From assembly GCA_016081115.2 (NCBI GenBank), contig CM071936.1:86295943-86359942 (forward strand): a DNA stretch of 64,000 nt. Direction: 5' to 3'. Below are positions 31,853 through 44,600 of the stretch, in pieces. Position 1 is the stretch's first letter. Every line of letters begins with the position of its first letter. Under the pieces are notes generated by a model that did not search any database, had not been told where the DNA came from, and saw only the letters and a list, made by a program, of their open reading frames with translations. The position numbers and the translations under genes were made by a program. The stretch comes from Rehmannia glutinosa. Taxonomy: Eukaryota > Streptophyta > Magnoliopsida > Lamiales > Orobanchaceae.

Positions 31853-34475
31853 AAGGGGCAGGAGGACGAGTCTCGGTGGGAGGAGGGATTTCGTTCGGCT
31901 CGCTTGAGGCCACTTCCTCTTCATGAGCTGGAGGAGCACCTTGCTCGCCGGCAGTGTCAGGAAATAGAGGACGGACAATATCCAAATCCGTGTTCAGTTG
32001 GTCGAGCTCTTTCTCTAGCTCGACCATGGATTTTCCTTCTTTAAGATCTTAGAAGATCTCCCCGATACTGGTAGCATGCCCACAAGTCAACATGTAGGCA
32101 TACTCCTCCGAGTCCTTATAAGCCAGGACGGTTCCACCCGAGCTTCGTCTACCCGCTTTCGGGAGGCTTCTTCCAGTTCTCTCCGGACCTCAGCCTCGCG
32201 CCTCTCCAGCTCCCCGGCATAAGATGCGGCCGCCCTTCTCAGCTCGACAACCTCTGCACAAAGCTCCTCCTCGGCCTTGCGTGCTTGATCCCACTCGGCC
32301 TGGAGACTTGGCGTCGACTCTTCTCGGCATTGGCCATGGCCACAACCTCTTTAGCTCGAGTCTCCAAAGACTCTTGGACTCCGAGCAAGGTGGCGTGAGC
32401 ATCCTGGAGATCGGTATGGCGCATTTCCAGGTTGTGCGCTCCCCCAATCATGTGCCACAGGATACCGATAATCCTGCCAGAATATCCCATAGCATATTCG
32501 GCCTTTTCTTTCCATCCAGTCTCCTGCCAGAATTGCTTAATGCCCGTTGTCCAGGCGTGGGCTGGTACATCCCTTGTGGCTCGCCCGGCCTCTGGCAATG
32601 CCTCAACTTGCTCCTCGGTGGGTGTGGAACACTTGGCGAATTCCACGAACCACCTAGGTCGTGACCCGGCCACCCTTTTGCACGCCTCCTCCCTCTCCCG
32701 GCTTGGAGGAATAAAATGACCTTCTCACCCTAGGTCATCTGAGAAGACCCATTGTGCCCCACCCACGGGAACATGTATTGGGGGTACCCACGGGGTAGGC
32801 CCGGCCCGCTCGCCCGCTGCCGGGATCGTTAATGACCTCTCTGCCCCTCCTACTCCTCTGCAGTGGGGGCTCCTCCTCTTCCTGGTCGCCCTCAACCGGG
32901 CGCTTGCCTTGCTGAATCTCCTCCCTCCTTGCCATCTCGGCATCGACAGTCGGGCCCGAGGTTGCCCGGCCTCATGACGCAGTGCGCTTTGTCGTACCCG
33001 GTGGAGATGGGCAAAGACGTCCACTCCTGGGCCTGCAGCAACGTAAATAAAGTAAGAAACAAAGGTGATGATCAAAAGATAAAAGAATTCCAAGGTTATA
33101 TTTTAAAATATACACGTGCCTCGGGCCGCAGTCTGCCCTGGCCATTCGATTTTGGGCTTCTCTTTCCTTGCTCCTCCTGAGCCTCCTCCTCTTCCTCCTC
33201 GGCCACTTCCTCGGCCTCGGACTTGGTTGGCAACCTATGCCATAAACCGGCTTTCGACAATCTTGCCTCGGTGGCCAGGACCTAACGTTTCCTATCCGAC
33301 TAGGCTAGGGCTTGAATGTTCTCCAGCCGGCGGACGAAGGTGTCTGAAAGACGACCCGAAGAGGGACGATTCCCTGCGCAAAAGAGAAAAATTAGCAATC
33401 AAGGGAAAAAGAAAAATTCAAAGAAATGCAAGAAAGAGCAAAATGTACTCATGGAAGTCGGAGGACCGACATCTCCTCTCCCTGGCGAGTCTGCCACTCG
33501 CCACCGACCCAAAACCATTTTTCCTTCCACTCCTTTAAGGATTATGGAAGGCCATCAACCAGCCCGTCTGGATATCCGGGTCTGGTATGCACATAATACC
33601 ATCCTGACGACTGCCCCCGGCCTGGGGTTGATGGAGTCGCCTTCCAAATGAACATCTCCTTCACGTCATCAAAGCGGGGGCGCTCATACTCCATTCGGTC
33701 AAAGAGAATGAGCAGCCCGATAATTCGGCCCCAGGTCAACGGGTGCACCTGGGACATGAGAAGGTCCCACTTCTGGAACCACTTGGTGATCAGCTGCGGC
33801 AGGGGGAATCTTAACTCATATAACAAGCTGTGGGTGTATACGGCCATACACCCCTCCGGTGGATGCTCGGGCACCTCAGCATGGTCCGGCAACCAGAAGT
33901 TCACGGTTGGCGGAATCATATAGGTCTCGTGGAGAGCATCTAGCTCTCCGCATCGGCATCTTTGATGTCGACTGATCATTTTGGTCGGATGGTCTCCATC
34001 CGTCTACTACACGTAACTGGGCCCCTCCCCTCGTCTTGGGTCCCCCTCCCGTGTCCTTCCCGCTCATCCGCGCCATGGCCCTGCCCGACGGTCTTACGGC
34101 CTCTGCGCCCTCGGCCCTCTGCGCTTCCTCCTCGGTTCACGTCGTCCGTGCTCCATATTGGTTTCTCTTCTTTGGTTCTCTTCAAGGGTCCGAATTTCTA
34201 ACTTCCTCGCTAGGCTCCTCTTGGGGTAGGCCTGGTTTATAAACGATGCCCTCGCGGTATACTATGACTGGAATTGGATCAAAGGTGACGTGCGTCTCCT
34301 CTAGCAGAACTTTGATCTTGGGGTTACGTTCAGAACTCAAAAGCCGAACAATGCTTGGACTGGAAGGTGGTATCTCTCTCACTGGAGAAGAAGGAACATA
34401 AAGATCAGATGGGGGGTCCTCTATTTCAACCTCAACACTAAGGTTGCGATTTTGACTATCCTCGGAATCAGACAT
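31853..34475 (-). pseudogene. antisense extra ORF of Tat-type element (putative gypsy-type transposon protein)
   Basis: Starts MSDSEDSQNRN at 34475. The central part (33979-33542) has HPPEGCMAVYTHSLLYELRF, VHPLTWGRIIGLLILFDRM and a GWYYVHTRPG-type block, the conserved core of plant proteins annotated as putative gypsy type transposon (PF04195-like). The C-terminal half (32673-32000) is Ala/Glu/Arg-rich and likely coiled coil. Two introns are plausible: 33448-33374 (GTACAT...GCGCAG) and about 33115-33033 (...TTGCTGCAG). A stop at 33855-31853 region ends the frame (TAG at 31855-31853). Frameshifts occur near 33990, 32735 and 32240. Such antisense ORFs between pol and 3' LTR are known in Tat elements; their function is unknown. 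Confidence 0.65.
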
Positions 34476-34645
34476 GTTCTTTGAGGAGAAAAGAAAAGAA
34501 AAGATGGAAAAAGAAAAATTTGGAAAATGCCTAAGTGTTCTTGAGACTTCTGTACTCTAGGCCGACCTGGAATTCCTGCTCGGTCTCTGTGGGTGCTGCT
34601 CAGAAGGTAGTGGATGCGAAAGTATGAAATGGAAGAAGAAAGGGG

Positions 34646-34653
34646 TATTTATA
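34646..34653 (-). promoter_or_regulatory. TATA box upstream of the antisense ORF
   Basis: Minus-strand CCTATAAATACCCC, about 170 bases before the ATG at 34475. Its position fits a separate promoter driving the antisense ORF, independent of the LTR. Confidence 0.55.
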
Positions 34654-34844
34654 GGTTAACCTTTCCTTGGAAGTAACGCAAGATACACATCTTTTCAAAA
34701 TTCAAAAAGCTACAGAAAATGTCGCATCCCCACGTTTCGCTGCAAAAGCTGTCACATCTCTTCGTTTCCTGCGTAGGTTGGTCCAACAAGAAAGCGCCAC
34801 GTGTCTGCCATCATAAAACCCAATTAATGCGCCGTCTCAGGCAT

Positions 34845-36416
34845 TGTAGGTCCCAAGGGGTGTGAGTGTAAGGTTTAGAAGGGAGGGTTTGAATAAACCT
34901 TACCAACTTTTCTCTTTTGGTCCTTTTTTAAAATTCAGAGTTGACACTATACATTGTGTCCTTGGTGACAGCCCAATTTAGTTAATCAGGTAGAGTTAGT
35001 CACTCAAATGACTCACTGAGCCGTTGATAGAATAACTCACCGTTAAGACCGAATTAGCTCAAGCGTGGTTTGTTTTCATTGGAAGACTTAACACCCTTAA
35101 GTTTAGTTTAGTTATGATTAAATACTTGGTTTTAGTACTTAGAGATTATCGGTTGGATAACAAATATGTCAGTGAGAATTAAACAAATAAGATGCAGGAA
35201 TTAAAGTCTTTGAAATGTAAATGACACGATAAGTTTTTATAGAGGTTCGAAGATGGGGTAATTCTTCTACTCCTCTCTTCTCCAACTCCCCGGAGGAATC
35301 CACTAAGTATTGATCGGATACGAGTGGTAGCGATCAGAGATACAAGTCTTGATCACACAAACGACTTGATCCTTTGGGACTCGATCACGAGATGCCTTGG
35401 TCACTAAGGCCAAGCTTCTCGTCCGACTCGGCTTCTTCTTCACACAGGGCAATCGCTTGCTACTATAGCTCACTTGCTCAAGCTCTTTGGATTTGATCAC
35501 GAAGCCCTCCAAAAGCTCGAGACGGTTCGACCTTGAACCTTCCTACAATCCTTCGTGGAATGTAGACCCTTTTCTTCTAAAGTTTCCTCTTCAACTCCAT
35601 TGAAGCTATCTTTCCTTCACAAGTTAGTGTTGGATTGATTTTCTTCGTAGTGTAGGCTTGAGGATTAAACTTGAATGATTTGAGAATATTTCAGATTCTG
35701 ATTCAAATGTTTTCTTGAAATGTTCGTGTTCAGAAATAGTCAAGGTTTTCTTCTCTCGAGTCATTCTCACCCTTTATAGTGATCTTTCACAAATCTGCCC
35801 GTTGAAGAGATAGGCTTATTTTTGAAAGTCACTTGTGGTTGTTGGCTTGTCTTGTTGCGATCCTTCAATGCCACTTCCTCGTATGAATTATTCTTGACTT
35901 TTTCAGAGCAATCGACACGAGTGTAGTGCTTTCCATTGGTTTATTTCCTTGCACGCTTCTCGTGATCGAGCACTCCGAGAAAGGTAGCATGGAGATATTA
36001 CTTGTTTAAGTAATTCTCTTGATTTCTATGCAACGGATCTCTTTCAGTTATCTCGACTTGACTGCATTTCCTTGCTTTCCCCAGGTGACTTAGAGTCAGC
36101 TTCCAATCATTAAATGACTCTTCATCACTTCAACTAGCGACTTGACTATCTTGAGTTGACTTGACTGATGCTTTACTCAGCTGCACCTTCAGTCGAGTTC
36201 CCGTCTTCTCTTCTTTTGCCAAACTCAGCTGTCTCGCAGCGGAGTCTTCCTACTAGTCTCTAGTTGTCTTCTTGCATGTTTGGGCATAGCTGACTTAACT
36301 CAGCTTGACCAGCCCTATTTATTACAATGCGGGTTTACAACAAAAATGGGGTGCCAACTTCCTATTCTAAGTTTTACATGGCATTCATCAAAATCTAAAC
36401 AATAAATTTCCCAACA
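34845..36416 (-). repeat. 3' LTR of beta
   Basis: Starts (plus strand) TGTAGGTCCCAAGGGG and ends CCCAACA, 1572 bp. The LTR TATA region at 35771-35780 reads CCTTTATAG, one T shorter than in the sister LTRs. Compared with 46986-48517 it differs mainly at CAG/CTG sites. Confidence 0.9.
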
Positions 36417-36430
36417 ATTTCCCCCTTTTT
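36417..36430 (-). other. polypurine tract of beta
   Basis: Plus strand ATTTCCCCCTTTTT directly after the 3' LTR, i.e. a purine tract on the element strand. Confidence 0.7.
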
Positions 36431-36695
36431 GATGATGCCAAAACTTAAAACATTCAAAATGTAAATAGCAAAGATACATACATATAGTGCATTCACAAAG
36501 AATGTATGCGTAGAATCAATCCTTTTATTGATCATAACATTCTTGTTCTTTTACACAATTTTACAAGGTGTATCGTATGAGCAAACATTTATGTCTACGC
36601 AAAAAAAAAAAATAGAGAGTTCTGATTTATTACGGAAGACTTACATAGTATGTATTTACATAGTAAAATACATGAAGGGGTGGACAAAGAACACT

Positions 36696-39600
36696 TCATC
36701 TCCTTCGCTTGCCTCCTTCTTTTCATCTTCTTGATTCTGTCATCTTCTCGGTCTTCTTCTCTTTTTCTCATCTTGGCCGCTTCTTCTTTCTTTTCATATG
36801 CCTTCCTGACAGCTTCATCTCTTCTTAATCTCTCTTGTCTTTCCTCCCATAGCTGAGTTTGTCTTTTATTTTCTTCTTCGATTCTTCTCACATACTCGGC
36901 ATTGTTTTTAGCCACTTGCATTGGCTACTTGGTCAAGACCATCCCAAAGAGATCCCTCCTTTCTTGCCCGGATCTATGTACTCAATGTTTTTAGGCGAGG
37001 CCTAGTTTGAAACCTCTTCCTCCACCACGCTTCTTACTCTACCTCTTCCTCTCGGGCGCGTGTTATCTTTGGGGTCTTCTTTCCAAGTGATCGGCGAGTG
37101 ACCAAAGAGCGATCGCCGGTGTCTGTCGCTGTCGCCTTCTTCACATAACGTGAGACCCTTTTCCTAGTATAAGTCCCGGTGCTTGAGCCATAGACATGTT
37201 TGCGAAGTATCCTTGAGGATGCGAGCGTTTTAAATTCATCAACTGATCTTGGCTCGGTCCCGACATCCGAGATGACATAAGTGTCTCTGTCTCTTTGGAA
37301 TGCCTCCATGTTGTTTCAAGATGTCCATAACTCGGGCATTCATGCTTCCTTCCACTTCCTCCATCCCCTCGCTTCAATGTCTTTCTCTTTTCAGCCATAT
37401 ATGCAGCAGAGTGTTGGAGTGGCGAGTCATCACGAGTTTGCACTTGATAATATCGGCTATGACAAGACCTTGTTGGGGGTTTGTGCAATCATTAAGGTCA
37501 CATCTCTCGATTCTTCCCCCTCAACAGAGACTTTCCTTTCTTTTTCCTTGAAACTTCCTCACTGTCTTTCCCTTTACAAACGCTCCCTCCTTCTCGCCTT
37601 CGGATCTCTTTAGCGCTTTAATGTATTCCTCTTCCTTCTTTTTGGCATCATCAAAGGAGAGAGGAACTCCCGAAACATACTAGCAAGCGAAAAGTCGAGT
37701 CTGCGATAGCCGAGTTCTCGCTTCGAGTCCTGCTTGTGGTGTATCTTGCACTTAACTCGAACGAGTAGCGTTGGATTCGACTTTAAGCAACTTTATCTCG
37801 GCCATAAGAAGGCTGAATTTTCTATCCATGTTTTCTTCCATACGCAGGAGCTCATTCTTATTTTGCCCACGCAGCAGCTTTATCTCAAAGAAAGTGAGAT
37901 TCATGCATGTGCTCAATGTGTTCTCTCAATTTCGTCTTTGCATCGGCGTTCTCGGCTCTCCCGGACCAGGAGCTTGTTGAACAATGTTCTCAAATATCTA
38001 GCTTTTCCACGCGCATTGTTTCTTCTTTGCCACCACTCCCCGATTCGACTATTATTCCTCTCAAGTCGCCAGTAAGGTTGGCATCTCTGTTATCCAGCTC
38101 ATGTACATCGAGGCCTGGTGCCTCTCCATCCATTCAATTTACGCAAATAATGCTTTGAACACCTCCCCGAGCTTAATTGTTCCCTCTGTTGCGGTGATGG
38201 CCAAAGCGTCAAAATCATAGTCACCGAACGATGGTATCGATGGAATGACAGATCTCGCAGTGCGGGAGGCGCGAGATCATTTTCGACTCTTGGGAGGTCG
38301 GGTACCTCCAGAGAGAGAAGGGAAATGATTCTACAAAGGAATCATCACGGGCAATCGGGATTTGTTCAATGATGAGTGGTGCGCGTGAGGTTCCCTGTGG
38401 AGCCGAACCTTGCGGCTTGGGGAGCTGCGCAGTGGACTCATTGCGGTACCGGGTTTGTTGTGAAGTTGACCCGACTTTTTGCCGAGCCTATCTCAACATC
38501 TTCGTCGGTCTCACCGTGGTTTCTTCAATTGAGTTGAGTCCTCGGCCTTATCGGAGCGTCATCGGACGATGATGAGACTTCCATGGGTGGCTCATCATCA
38601 AAGTTGAAAGTTTGACGAGTAGTCTTGAGGTCGACTTGCTCGTGGTTGGAACATCCTCACCGAGTCTTTTGGATCGAATGAGGGGATGACTCGGCCATCG
38701 TCTTCTTCCGATCCCGGAAAGGTCACATCGGGATTATCCTGGGAGTCGTGAAGTGCGCTAATCTCCTTTTCGGATGGATCAATGATAGCGGGAGGGATGT
38801 TCTCTACTTGACTTCTTTACCCGGAAGTCTCAACCTCCCGTTGGCCTTCATTACCTCCTGCAGGTCTCAATCGCAGCGAGTCCTGGACCTCCCTTCGACA
38901 TTGTCACCGGTATCTTAGGGTCTTCGTGGTGGCATCCATTGGAGTCTCAACCCCATGGATTGCACTTTCATCGCCAGTGTTAACTCCCGTACATTCCTTC
39001 TGTGCCTCGATTTGCATCGCCGACGTCATTAGCCTTCGAGCGGTTGGCACCTCACCGAGAGACAGTCTCAATCGCCTCGAGCTTAGTTGATGGCAACTTG
39101 CTTTGTGTATTTTGTGTTTGTACTTTCTCCACTTCGCCTCCTAGATTCGTTGTGGAGTCATCTGCAAAGATCCTCCGACCTTGCCGCAATGGAGGAGTTT
39201 CCCCCTCAAGGGCGCACCACCGAGTGACTTGGAATGGGGTCACTCGTCTCCAAACTCCCTACTGTTTCTCTTGAGTGGTCAGCCATTGGGGCGGGTGGTA
39301 AGACACCTTCATTATGGGTTGGCTCGACTGGGGTCCCCACTAACCCGGTTTCATTGCCGCCTTCCTTAATTCTTTCTTCCGAGTGAGTTTGGGAAGTGGT
39401 GGCGAATAATCGCTGGCAATATCTTTCCACTCCCATTGGGTCCAACTCAATTGTGTTTTGGAGGACTCTCCTGTCCCTCCATCATTCTTTTCTCATGAAG
39501 AACTGCGGATTCGTGCATTGCTTGCTGCATTTGCAACTCTTACGTAGCGGCGGCCAGGGGTCCGATGCTCATCACTATCGATAAGGCGTCGAGGAGATGA

Positions 39601-41218
39601 TGTGTGTTTACGTAGTGCCGGTGATAGAGCAGATCTTTGGCCTTCTCACGTGCCTCAACTTCCTCTCCTGTCTCTCCTTCTCCTTGTCCTTGAAGATCTG
39701 CAAGATATCTCATGCATTTTTCTTCATCCAATGCTTGGACCACGATGGTCACTCCAAGAAAAGTTCATCGATTCCTCTTCTTCTTCGATAAACTCGGGCC
39801 GTTGGAACTGTTTCCTGGATCGACTCAATTTCCACTTCCTCCACTCTCGCAGATGATTTTGGATATCTCGGATAAAGTGGGGATAGGATCATCACATCAT
39901 CATCTCTTTCACTTCTTCTTGTGTCTCAAAATTTCGAACTACAATGGTCTTGGTTTGCCTCTGTGACGCCTTCAATGAGACTTGGCTTTTCATCAATAAT
40001 ATCCGGAGACTCTACTTCTCCAAATCTCCGTGTCTGTTTTAGCCGAGTGGCTGACTCGGCCCGGTTTTTCAAGTTCGGATTGCTTGATGATTCTTCTTCG
40101 TCTCTTAGTTCGTACGCAGGGGATTTACGGTTCGGAGAGAGTGTCTTCGAGTCCTGGGTGGCGGGGGCCGGTCTTTGGTGTTTTCTTCGAGGAGCGAGCC
40201 GTCTTGGCTTATCGTTCTCCTCTTTTTGATGACCGGAGAAAGGTATTTGAGATTCCTTCTCGGCCGCCGGGCTCTTTGGGGCGGGAGACACGATCTGCGG
40301 GCGGCGAATCGGCTGCGAGGCGCGGGAGCGGTTTGTTTTTCTTAGGCTGCCGGGGCAACAGATTCTCTTAGCATTTTAGGGGATGCTTTCTTCTTTGGTG
40401 GAGAGGAAAGCAACAGTATCTTGGTCACCGATTCCCCTCACTTGATCACTCTCTTGGCGTGGGCTCTCTTACTCAGTGCGCCGAGAGAGGTTTGATCTCG
40501 AACATCCTCTTGTTTACATGGAACGCCTTTCCATGTCGAAGAGGACTCCTTTCACCTCCATCGGCCGGCCAATCACCAGGCCGTATCCCAGATCCTCCGA
40601 GCGAACCATCCTCCTTGAAGGATTTGTTCCCTACGATTCAGCGAGTCTGCTGTGAGACAAACTCAGCCCGGTTACTTGCTTTTCTTCAATGATCGCGGCC
40701 ATTACGATCGTTTTGCTTTAGACAAACGGTTGGTCAAAGCCACCAAATTTGATGTCTATGCATTTGGCAACTATGTCCAACGATTTGTGTAGTCCTCCTT
40801 CAAAGACCCCTTTTTGGTGTGTAGACTATCTTTTTCAAAGATAGTCGGTCTTGGCTACTTCCTTCCAAGCGGCGACCCAAGTCTCGTCGGCTTCATTGAT
40901 TTACGGTGCTCCTTCCGCCGGTAGTGAGCGGTGTTCGCGCAGATCCTTGGCGAGAGATGATGAACTCCTTCCCGTGAACAGGAGGATTTGATCCCCTCAT
41001 CGTGAATCTCGGCGTTCACGTAGAAGCGTGCGACCTCTTCCACATAGGTCATCGAGAACTCCATCGTCGAGAAATGGTTTCGGCCAGGCGTTTCGAGCTT
41101 TTCAGCGATTTTCTTTATGAGGCGTCATCGGACCCCTTTGACCATTCCCTTGAAATCCACAAGAGACCCGGTGTGGGATTTGCTTCCTAACCTTGAGCGA
41201 AATCATAAGTTGATGCCA
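36696..41218 (-). pseudogene. third (env-like) ORF of beta
   Basis: Starts at the ATG near 41218 (MASTYDFAQG then a stop) and ends at a TGA near 36696. About 4.5 kb long. Parts align with gamma: EFSMTYVEEVARFYVNAEIHDEGIK (split here by text limits) at about 41050-40980, corresponding to the FYVNVEVQDKGIKSS region of gamma, and the charged tail RRIEEENKRQTQLWEERQER at 36860-36800. Dozens of frameshifts and stops break it. Where gamma has CAGCTG, beta usually has CGG, CG or nothing. Confidence 0.65.
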
Positions 41219-41695
41219 TTTTTCAAGATTTCACGAAAAGAAACTTAGAAGATGATTTGAAGATTGATAGGGTTTTTGAGAGAGTTTTTGCATTTGCTTT
41301 TGAGAGAAAAAGTGAACAGTTTTTGGTAATGTGTGAGAGAAACGAGGCGAAAATGGTTTAAGTATGGTTCCTAAAAGGGCGTGCGGGTGGTTTTTGAAAT
41401 GTGATCGAAATCAACGGCTTAGATTTTGCACGCCCGATTAGCATTTAATGTCTCGAATTTAATGCGGCATCATTTATATCCAATCATAAGCTTGGTATGC
41501 GCTTTTTGCCTGTACACATCATCATTATCTTTGCGTCATTCTTAAAAACATTCCCGCTTAGTAAAACGACTACGTTTTTGTCACTTTGCTCATAAATGAC
41601 TTAGCTTATCCCTTAGGCGATTTAACTCTTAAGTCAGTTCTCTCGGTGACTCGGTTGTCACTAATTCGATATAGCCGTCTTTCCGACATGGTGAT

Positions 41696-44600
41696 TCATT
41701 TAGGCGATTTTGAGAATTCATCCTTTTTCTCTTTTTGTGGTTCATTTCTTTTCTTTGAGTCTTCGAGTGCCGGCTCGGCTCAATTAACCCTAACTCATGC
41801 TTGAGTTCTTCAAATCTTGACTCACATAATGGTTTTGTGAATATGTCACCAACCTGTTTATCGGTTGAAATATATTCCAGGATGATGTCCTTCTTTTCAA
41901 CATGATCTCTTATGAAGTGATATCGACATCGATATGCTTTGTTCTTGAGTGCAACACGAGGATTACGAGTGATTGCTTTGCACTTGTGTTATCACACATG
42001 ATTGGAATTTCCTTTTCTTCAACTTCATAGTCTCTCACCTTTGCCTCATCCATAGGATTTGGGCTGCAATGTTGCCAGCACTATGTATTCTCGCTTGGTT
42101 GTAGAGGTGGCTATTGAATTTTGCTTTTTTTTCTAAACCAGAAATTAGCCTATTTCCAAGCATTTGACATGTGCACGAAGTGCTTTTCTGTCGACTCTCG
42201 CATCTGCATAGTCAGTCTGAATAGCCAATTAGCTTGAATCCACTTCCTTTGGATACCATAAGCCAACTTCTTGGCTTCCTTTCAAATATCTCAAAATCCT
42301 CTTAGGCTTTAGTCATATGGCTCTCTTTTGGAGCAGCGATTGAAATCTCGCACATAAACCTACAAAAAAGGTGATGTTGCGGCACGCTTGCCCGTGAGAT
42401 AAAGCAATGATCCAATAAGTGTTACGTATCTTGTTTGATCTACTGAGCTTGCCATCTGCATCCATGTCTATTTTGGTGATGTATTCATTGGTATTTTCAC
42501 TGAAGACTTCTCCTCCATACCAAATTTCTTCATTAAATCTCTGGTGTATTTTGTTTGACTTATGAAGGTTCCGTCCTTCACTGCTTTTACTTGGAGTCCA
42601 AGGAAGAATGTCGCTCTCCCATCATGCTCATTTCAAATTTGCTTTGCATGAGATTTGAAATTTTTTCACATAGCTCTTTGTTTGTGGATCCAAAAATGAT
42701 GTCATCCACATATATTTGAACAAGCAGTATGCTCTTCTTATCTTGAATTCTGAAAAGTGTTCTATCTACTTTTCCTTTTGTGAATCCATTCTCAGTTAGG
42801 AATTGTGACAAAGTATCATACCATGCTCTGGGTGCCTGTTTCAATCCATACAGAGCTTTCTTGAGTTTGTATACCTTATCTCCAAGAGTCTTCTGCTCAA
42901 ATCCTGGAGGTTGTTCAACATACACTTCTTCTTCCAATAAACCATTTAGGAATGCGCTTTTTACATCCATCGATATACAATAAAATTCTTGTGAGCTGCA
43001 TAGGCAAGAAACATCCTTATAGCTTCCAATCTTGCTACGAGGAGCAAATGTTTCATCAAAATCTATTCCTTCTTCTTGGCAATATCCTTTGGCTACTAGT
43101 CTTTGTTTCTTACCACAGGCCCTCCTCGTTCATTTTGTTTTGAACACCCATTTAGTACCAATAACATTTTGATGGGTGGGTCTTTGAACTAACTCCCATA
43201 CTTTATTTCTTTCAAACTGATTCACTCTTCTTGCATAGCTTGAATCTAATGTGTGTCATCCAATGCTTGTGACACATCTTTGGCTCTATTTGTGAGATAA
43301 AACATGTGAACATAGCTTCTTGTTGAGTTACGGATCTTGTTTTGACACCTTCTCTTATATTTCCAATGACAAGTTAAGTGGATGGTCTTTCGGCCATCTT
43401 ACATCGGAGTTGAAGTAAGTTAGCTGGATTGATCGTCTAGCAATTTGTGTTGCTTTGATCGATTCTCTCGCAATCACTTAGCTACAAATTTTCCAAAGAT
43501 TTTATGAGACTCGGCTATCTCATCTTCATCTCGAGTTTATAATTCCACTCGGCTTGACATAGGGACTTTTACGTATGGTTGGATGATTCGGCTTATCGGT
43601 GACTCTTCAATGTCTTCTCCATTTACATTTGGCTCATCGAATACCACATGAATGGATTCCTCTGCAACCATAGTCCTTTTGTTGAGTACTCAGTAGGCTT
43701 TGCTTTTGGTGAGTATCCCGAGAAGATACCTTCATCGACTTTAGCATCGAAAGCCTTTAGATTGTCTTTGCCATTATTATGGATGCGACATTTACATCCA
43801 AATATTCTAAAATATGCAACATTTGGTTTTCTCCTGTCCAAATCTCATAGGGAGTCTTTGTCACCGTCTGTTTATCATGCATCTGTTTTGAGTGTAGCAA
43901 GTTGTGTTGATTGCTTGACCCAAAATCTCTTTGGTAACCCCCTTGACTAACATGGTCCTTCTTTGCTTCTTTGAGTGTTCTATTCCTTCTTTCTGCGCAA
44001 CTCCATTCTGTGGAGTCCTTTGCTGCGAATAATTCATGACCAATGCCATTTTCAATGCAATATTGAGTTATTATACCATTGACAAACTCGAGTTCCTCTG
44101 CATCGATCTTATTTTGATAATGGTTTGGTTCTTCTTATTTTGAATCCTCTTCATCAATTTGTGGTAGTTTTACGTAGAGTTTCTTTCTTCTTACACATGA
44201 ATATTGTCCATGTATACCTTGAGTAGTCATCTACTACCACCAAGGTATATTTCTTCCCACTTATGCTATTTGGTTCAACTGGACCAAATAGATCCATATG
44301 TAGCAGTCAATATCCTTGTTGAAGATGGGCATGTCTTTTCTTTGAATGATGATTTGATCTGTTTTCCCTTCCTCGCATGCGTCACATATACTCTCTTTTT
44401 TGTATATCGAGTCTGGAAGACCTTCCACAAGATTACTTACGGCAAGCTTGTTAAGTGTTTTGAAATTCAGGTGACTCAACTTTTTGTGCCACGACCTAAC
44501 TTGATTCAATTTTGTGCTCTTTGCTAATAGACAGTCTTTGGGTGTAGCGGTTGACCAATGTACTACATACATGTTCTTTTGTCTCGCATCCTTGCACCAC

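Noticed and set aside
32224..33651. Plus-strand ORFs up to 146 codons in the Tat element
   Set aside because: Opposite to the antisense ORF with the PF04195-like core; composition is that of a complementary frame.
37281..40371. Many plus-strand ORFs of 60-115 codons, leucine/serine-rich
   Set aside because: They are the complement of the third ORF of Sirevirus beta, as shown by alignment with gamma. Ser/Leu/Phe richness comes from reading an Asp/Glu/Lys-rich gene backwards.
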